A stretch of 64,000 bases of DNA from Qipengyuania gelatinilytica. GTDB lineage: Bacteria > Pseudomonadota > Alphaproteobacteria > Sphingomonadales > Sphingomonadaceae. Below the pieces are notes generated by a model. That model was not told the origin of the DNA. It searched no databases and saw nothing but the letters and a program-made list of their open reading frames with translations. Position numbers and translations under genes: made by a program. The stretch spans positions 744,001-808,000 of the forward strand of contig NZ_CP081294.1 of the NCBI RefSeq assembly GCF_019711315.1, given 5' to 3'. Numbering within the stretch: position 1 is the stretch's first letter; every line of letters starts with the position of its first letter. Below are positions 62,055 through 64,000 of the stretch, in pieces.

Positions 62055-62933
62055 ATGAACGCCCCCGTAAAGATCGATACCGATACCGACCGCCAGGCAC
62101 CCACGCCGGCCGACCTCACCATCACCGTGCGCGACGAGCGTTTCAATCGCGGCACCACGCCGCGTCGCTGGTGGGCAGGTGAACCCTTCGGCACTGCATG
62201 GCACAATGCCCTTTCCGCTACTTTCCCGCGCGGCGAGGCATTCTTCATCGAAGCCGTGAAGGCGCACCGCGAGGGTGCAGACCCGCAGCTGGCCGAAGAA
62301 ATCCGCGCTTTCGTAAAGCAGGAAATCAACCACACCCGCGAACACATCGCCTTCAATCGCCTCGCCGAAGATCACGGCTACGACATCAAGGCGATCGACC
62401 AGCGCGTTGCCGAGATGCTAGCCCTGACCAAGGATCGCCCGGTCATCGTCAATCTCGCAGCGACCATGGCGCTGGAACACTATACCGCCATGATGGCTGC
62501 CGAATTCCTCGCCAACCCGCGGCACTTCAAGGACGCCGATCCCGAGGTTCGCAAGATGTGGGAATGGCATTCGATCGAGGAAATCGAGCACAAGGGCGTC
62601 GCCTTCGATACCTATCTCCACGCGACGAAGGACTGGACGAATTGGCGCCGCTGGAAGCTGCGCAGCCTCATGATGCTGATCGTGACGTTCAACTTCTTCA
62701 AGAACCGCTGCCACGACACGCTCGAGCTGCTCGCGCAGGATGGCATCACCGGCTGGAAGGCCAAGTGGGGCCTGTTCAAGTATCTCACGGTCACTCCGGG
62801 CGTGGTGCGCCGCATCCTCCCTGCGTGGCTGGCTTATTTCAAGCCGGGCTTCCACCCGTGGGACCACGACGACCGCGCGCTGATCGGCAAGTACGAAGGC
62901 GAATTCCGGGCGGCGTTGATGCCTGCCGAATAA
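62055..62933 (+). CDS. Metal-dependent hydrolase family protein (PF10118-like)
   Basis: A 292-residue protein of the 'predicted metal-dependent hydrolase' family with a helical, ferritin-like layout. Candidate metal ligands are in EAFFIEAVKAHRE, VKQEINHTREH, MALEHYTAMMAAEF and WHSIEEIEHKGVAFDTY. It is probably soluble but may touch the membrane through RSLMMLIVTFNFFK. The ATG at 62055 is used. A double TetR-type operator covers its promoter, and a strong terminator follows. Substrate not known. Confidence 0.88.
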   Translation: MNAPVKIDTDTDRQAPTPADLTITVRDERFNRGTTPRRWWAGEPFGTAWHNALSATFPRGEAFFIEAVKAHREGADPQLAEEIRAFVKQEINHTREHIAFNRLAEDHGYDIKAIDQRVAEMLALTKDRPVIVNLAATMALEHYTAMMAAEFLANPRHFKDADPEVRKMWEWHSIEEIEHKGVAFDTYLHATKDWTNWRRWKLRSLMMLIVTFNFFKNRCHDTLELLAQDGITGWKAKWGLFKYLTVTPGVVRRILPAWLAYFKPGFHPWDHDDRALIGKYEGEFRAALMPAE

Positions 62934-62955
62934 TCGCCTCGACAAGCGAATCGAT

Positions 62956-62989
62956 AAGGGCCCCGCGAGACGATCGCGGGGCCCTTTTT
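62956..62989 (+). terminator. Rho-independent terminator after the hydrolase gene
   Basis: AAGGGCCCCGCGA and TCGCGGGGCCCTT form a perfect 13-bp stem with loop GACGA, followed by TTTC. It separates the plus-strand hydrolase gene from the minus-strand acetyltransferase gene and may stop both. Confidence 0.93.
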
Positions 62990-62993
62990 CGTG

Positions 62994-63533
62994 TCAGGCT
63001 GCTTGCAGGCTGGAGACCTCGCCTTCTTCCAGGTCGAGGCTGTACATGACGCATTCGGCGTCCTCGCCGCGCCCGCAGCTGTGCCGCATGGCGGTCTTGC
63101 CGGTGGGCAGGAAGCCGAGCTTGCGCAGCACCTTGCCCGAGGCGGGATTGTCGGTGAAGTGACCGGCTGTCAGGCGCTCATGCCCCAGCAAGCGGGCCAC
63201 CTCGATCACGCCGCGACCTGCCTCGGTCGCGAAGCCGCGGCCCCAGAAGGGCCGGGCAATCCAGTAACCGAGCTCGGTAGCCTCCTCGCCTGCATCGATC
63301 CCGATACAGCCGACGAGTTGCGACCCACGCTCGGTGGGCATGGTAATCAGGAAGACCGGATATCGCGGGTCCTGCATGCGCTTGACGAAGGTAAGGGCAT
63401 GCTCGGGAAGGTACGGCCAGGGCGCACGGGCAAGATTGCGGACGACTCCCTTGTCGGCGATACCGCCAAACAGTGCATCTGCATCTTCGGGCCAGGCAGG
63501 CCGCAACAGCAGCCTTTCGGTTACATGGAACAT
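62994..63533 (-). CDS. GNAT family N-acetyltransferase (RimJ-like)
   Basis: A 179-residue acetyltransferase of the GNAT fold. It begins MFHVTERLLLRPAWPEDADA, and acetyl-CoA-binding and fold parts are LVGCIGIDAGEEATELGYWI, ARPFWGRGFATEAGRGVIEV and a C-terminal SGKVLRKLGFLPTG, as in RimJ/RimL-type enzymes. The start at 63533 is chosen; the longer frame to 63668 lacks family sequence. Substrate unknown. Confidence 0.9.
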   Translation of the reverse strand: MFHVTERLLLRPAWPEDADALFGGIADKGVVRNLARAPWPYLPEHALTFVKRMQDPRYPVFLITMPTERGSQLVGCIGIDAGEEATELGYWIARPFWGRGFATEAGRGVIEVARLLGHERLTAGHFTDNPASGKVLRKLGFLPTGKTAMRHSCGRGEDAECVMYSLDLEEGEVSSLQAA

Positions 63534-63645
63534 ACGTTTTACTCCCCGTAGGACCACGCTCCGGGCTCCTAGGCCGGACACGTGACAATTGCGTGATGAC
63601 GAAAGGAATTTTCGCCCAAGCGGTTTTGAAGAGGGAGAAACGACA

Positions 63646-63676
63646 AGAGGGAGACGGGTCGGCCCCATCTCCCTCT
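63646..63676 (-). terminator. Terminator-like hairpin downstream of rpmA
   Basis: On the minus strand AGAGGGAGA and TCTCCCTCT form a perfect 9-bp stem with a 13-nt loop, 68 bp past the rpmA stop. The following T content is weak, so it is a probable terminator only. Confidence 0.55.
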
Positions 63677-63744
63677 TCGTCTGCCGGATCGTTAGCCCGG
63701 CTGGGACCGTCTCGTCTGGACGATCCCGTTATCGGAGCGTCCGT

Positions 63745-64000
63745 TTATTCGGCAGCTTCTGCCATCGCGTCGACCGAAACGTATTTGCGGCCGAGCTTGC
63801 CCGAGTGGAATCGGACTACGCCGTCGGTAAGCGCGAACAGCGTGTGGTCCTTGCCCATGCCGACGTTGACGGCCGGGTAGAACTTGGTGCCGCGCTGGCG
63901 CACGATAATGTTGCCGGCGACGACGTTTTCGCTGCCGAACTTCTTCACACCAAGACGACGACCGGCTGAGTCGCGACCGTTACGCGATGAACCGCCTGCT
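63745..64000 (-). CDS. rpmA: 50S ribosomal protein L27 (N-terminus beyond window)
   Basis: Ribosomal protein L27 near the peptidyl transferase centre. The readable part starts inside the conserved [20 protein letters not shown] segment and contains [31 protein letters not shown] and [11 protein letters not shown] at the end. Only the first few residues (usually MAHKKA) fall beyond the right edge. In most bacteria rplU precedes it, so that gene should lie just to the right. Confidence 0.97.
   Translation of the reverse strand, partial: AGGSSRNGRDSAGRRLGVKKFGSENVVAGNIIVRQRGTKFYPAVNVGMGKDHTLFALTDGVVRFHSGKLGRKYVSVDAMAEAAE

Overview
This 64 kb window is a chromosomal segment of a high-GC alphaproteobacterium, most likely of the Sphingomonadales, family Erythrobacteraceae (Erythrobacter/Qipengyuania-like). 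The inference rests on the overall coding style, a class I lysyl-tRNA synthetase, a LOV-HWE histidine kinase of the type known from Erythrobacter litoralis, a plant/alphaproteobacterial-type glutamate-cysteine ligase, and a gene-transfer-agent-type holin. No phage, insertion sequence, CRISPR array or plasmid functions are visible. Most of the window is dense housekeeping DNA with short operons on both strands.

Layout. 0-2.5 kb: yajC-secD-secF export operon (minus; secF runs off the left edge), then tRNA-Pro(GGG). 2.7-8.8 kb: a small exported protein, a GTA-type holin, a lipoprotein, aroQ-accB-accC, a trypsin-like protease, a GFA-domain protein and an Lrp regulator. 8.9-16 kb: a histidine kinase with a degenerate ATPase, two tRNAs (CAT and Pro-TGG), a MATE exporter, a DUF1800/DUF1501 pair and a diguanylate cyclase. 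16-29 kb: M28 peptidase, UDP-glucuronate decarboxylase plus glycosyltransferase, ettA, a lipoprotein, a membrane EEP phosphohydrolase, FKBP isomerase, acylphosphatase, a MASE1-PAS-GGDEF protein, a LacI-like protein without a DNA-binding domain, a PNPOx-like protein and an Arg-rich RcnB-like protein. 29-33.6 kb: cytochrome b561, prolyl hydroxylase, LOV kinase, lysS. 33.8-36.8 kb: an island of small genes (IF-1 paralogue, CspA, a ParS/MbcA-type antitoxin domain, several small unknowns). 36.8-42.6 kb: Lrp regulator divergent from a methionine gamma-lyase-like enzyme, a DinG-type helicase, a SixA-like phosphatase and a lipoprotein. 42.6-57.8 kb: two acyl-CoA dehydrogenases, soxR with a SoxR-controlled VOC gene, ubiA-yedK-trmL, rsmE-gshA-ABM, yfgM-bamB, hydrolase-glycosyltransferase, selO, astD. 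57.9-64 kb: glycine-zipper protein, rarD, pyrC, ygfZ, a TetR regulator with a metal-dependent hydrolase gene that carries a double operator, a GNAT acetyltransferase and rpmA (cut by the right edge).

The most unusual signal cuts across these blocks. A roughly 26-30 bp imperfect palindrome (arms GTCCGC and GCGGAC around a CGACCC-like core) occurs about ten times. It occurs next to, and four times on both sides of, isolated single genes that are poorer in GC than their neighbours and have no recognisable family (3.7-4.4, 21.6-22.5, 33.8-34.3 and 41.9-42.6 kb, with a one-sided case at 6.85 kb). These look like single-gene cassettes inserted between housekeeping operons. Alignments were made by eye and need a genome-wide search.
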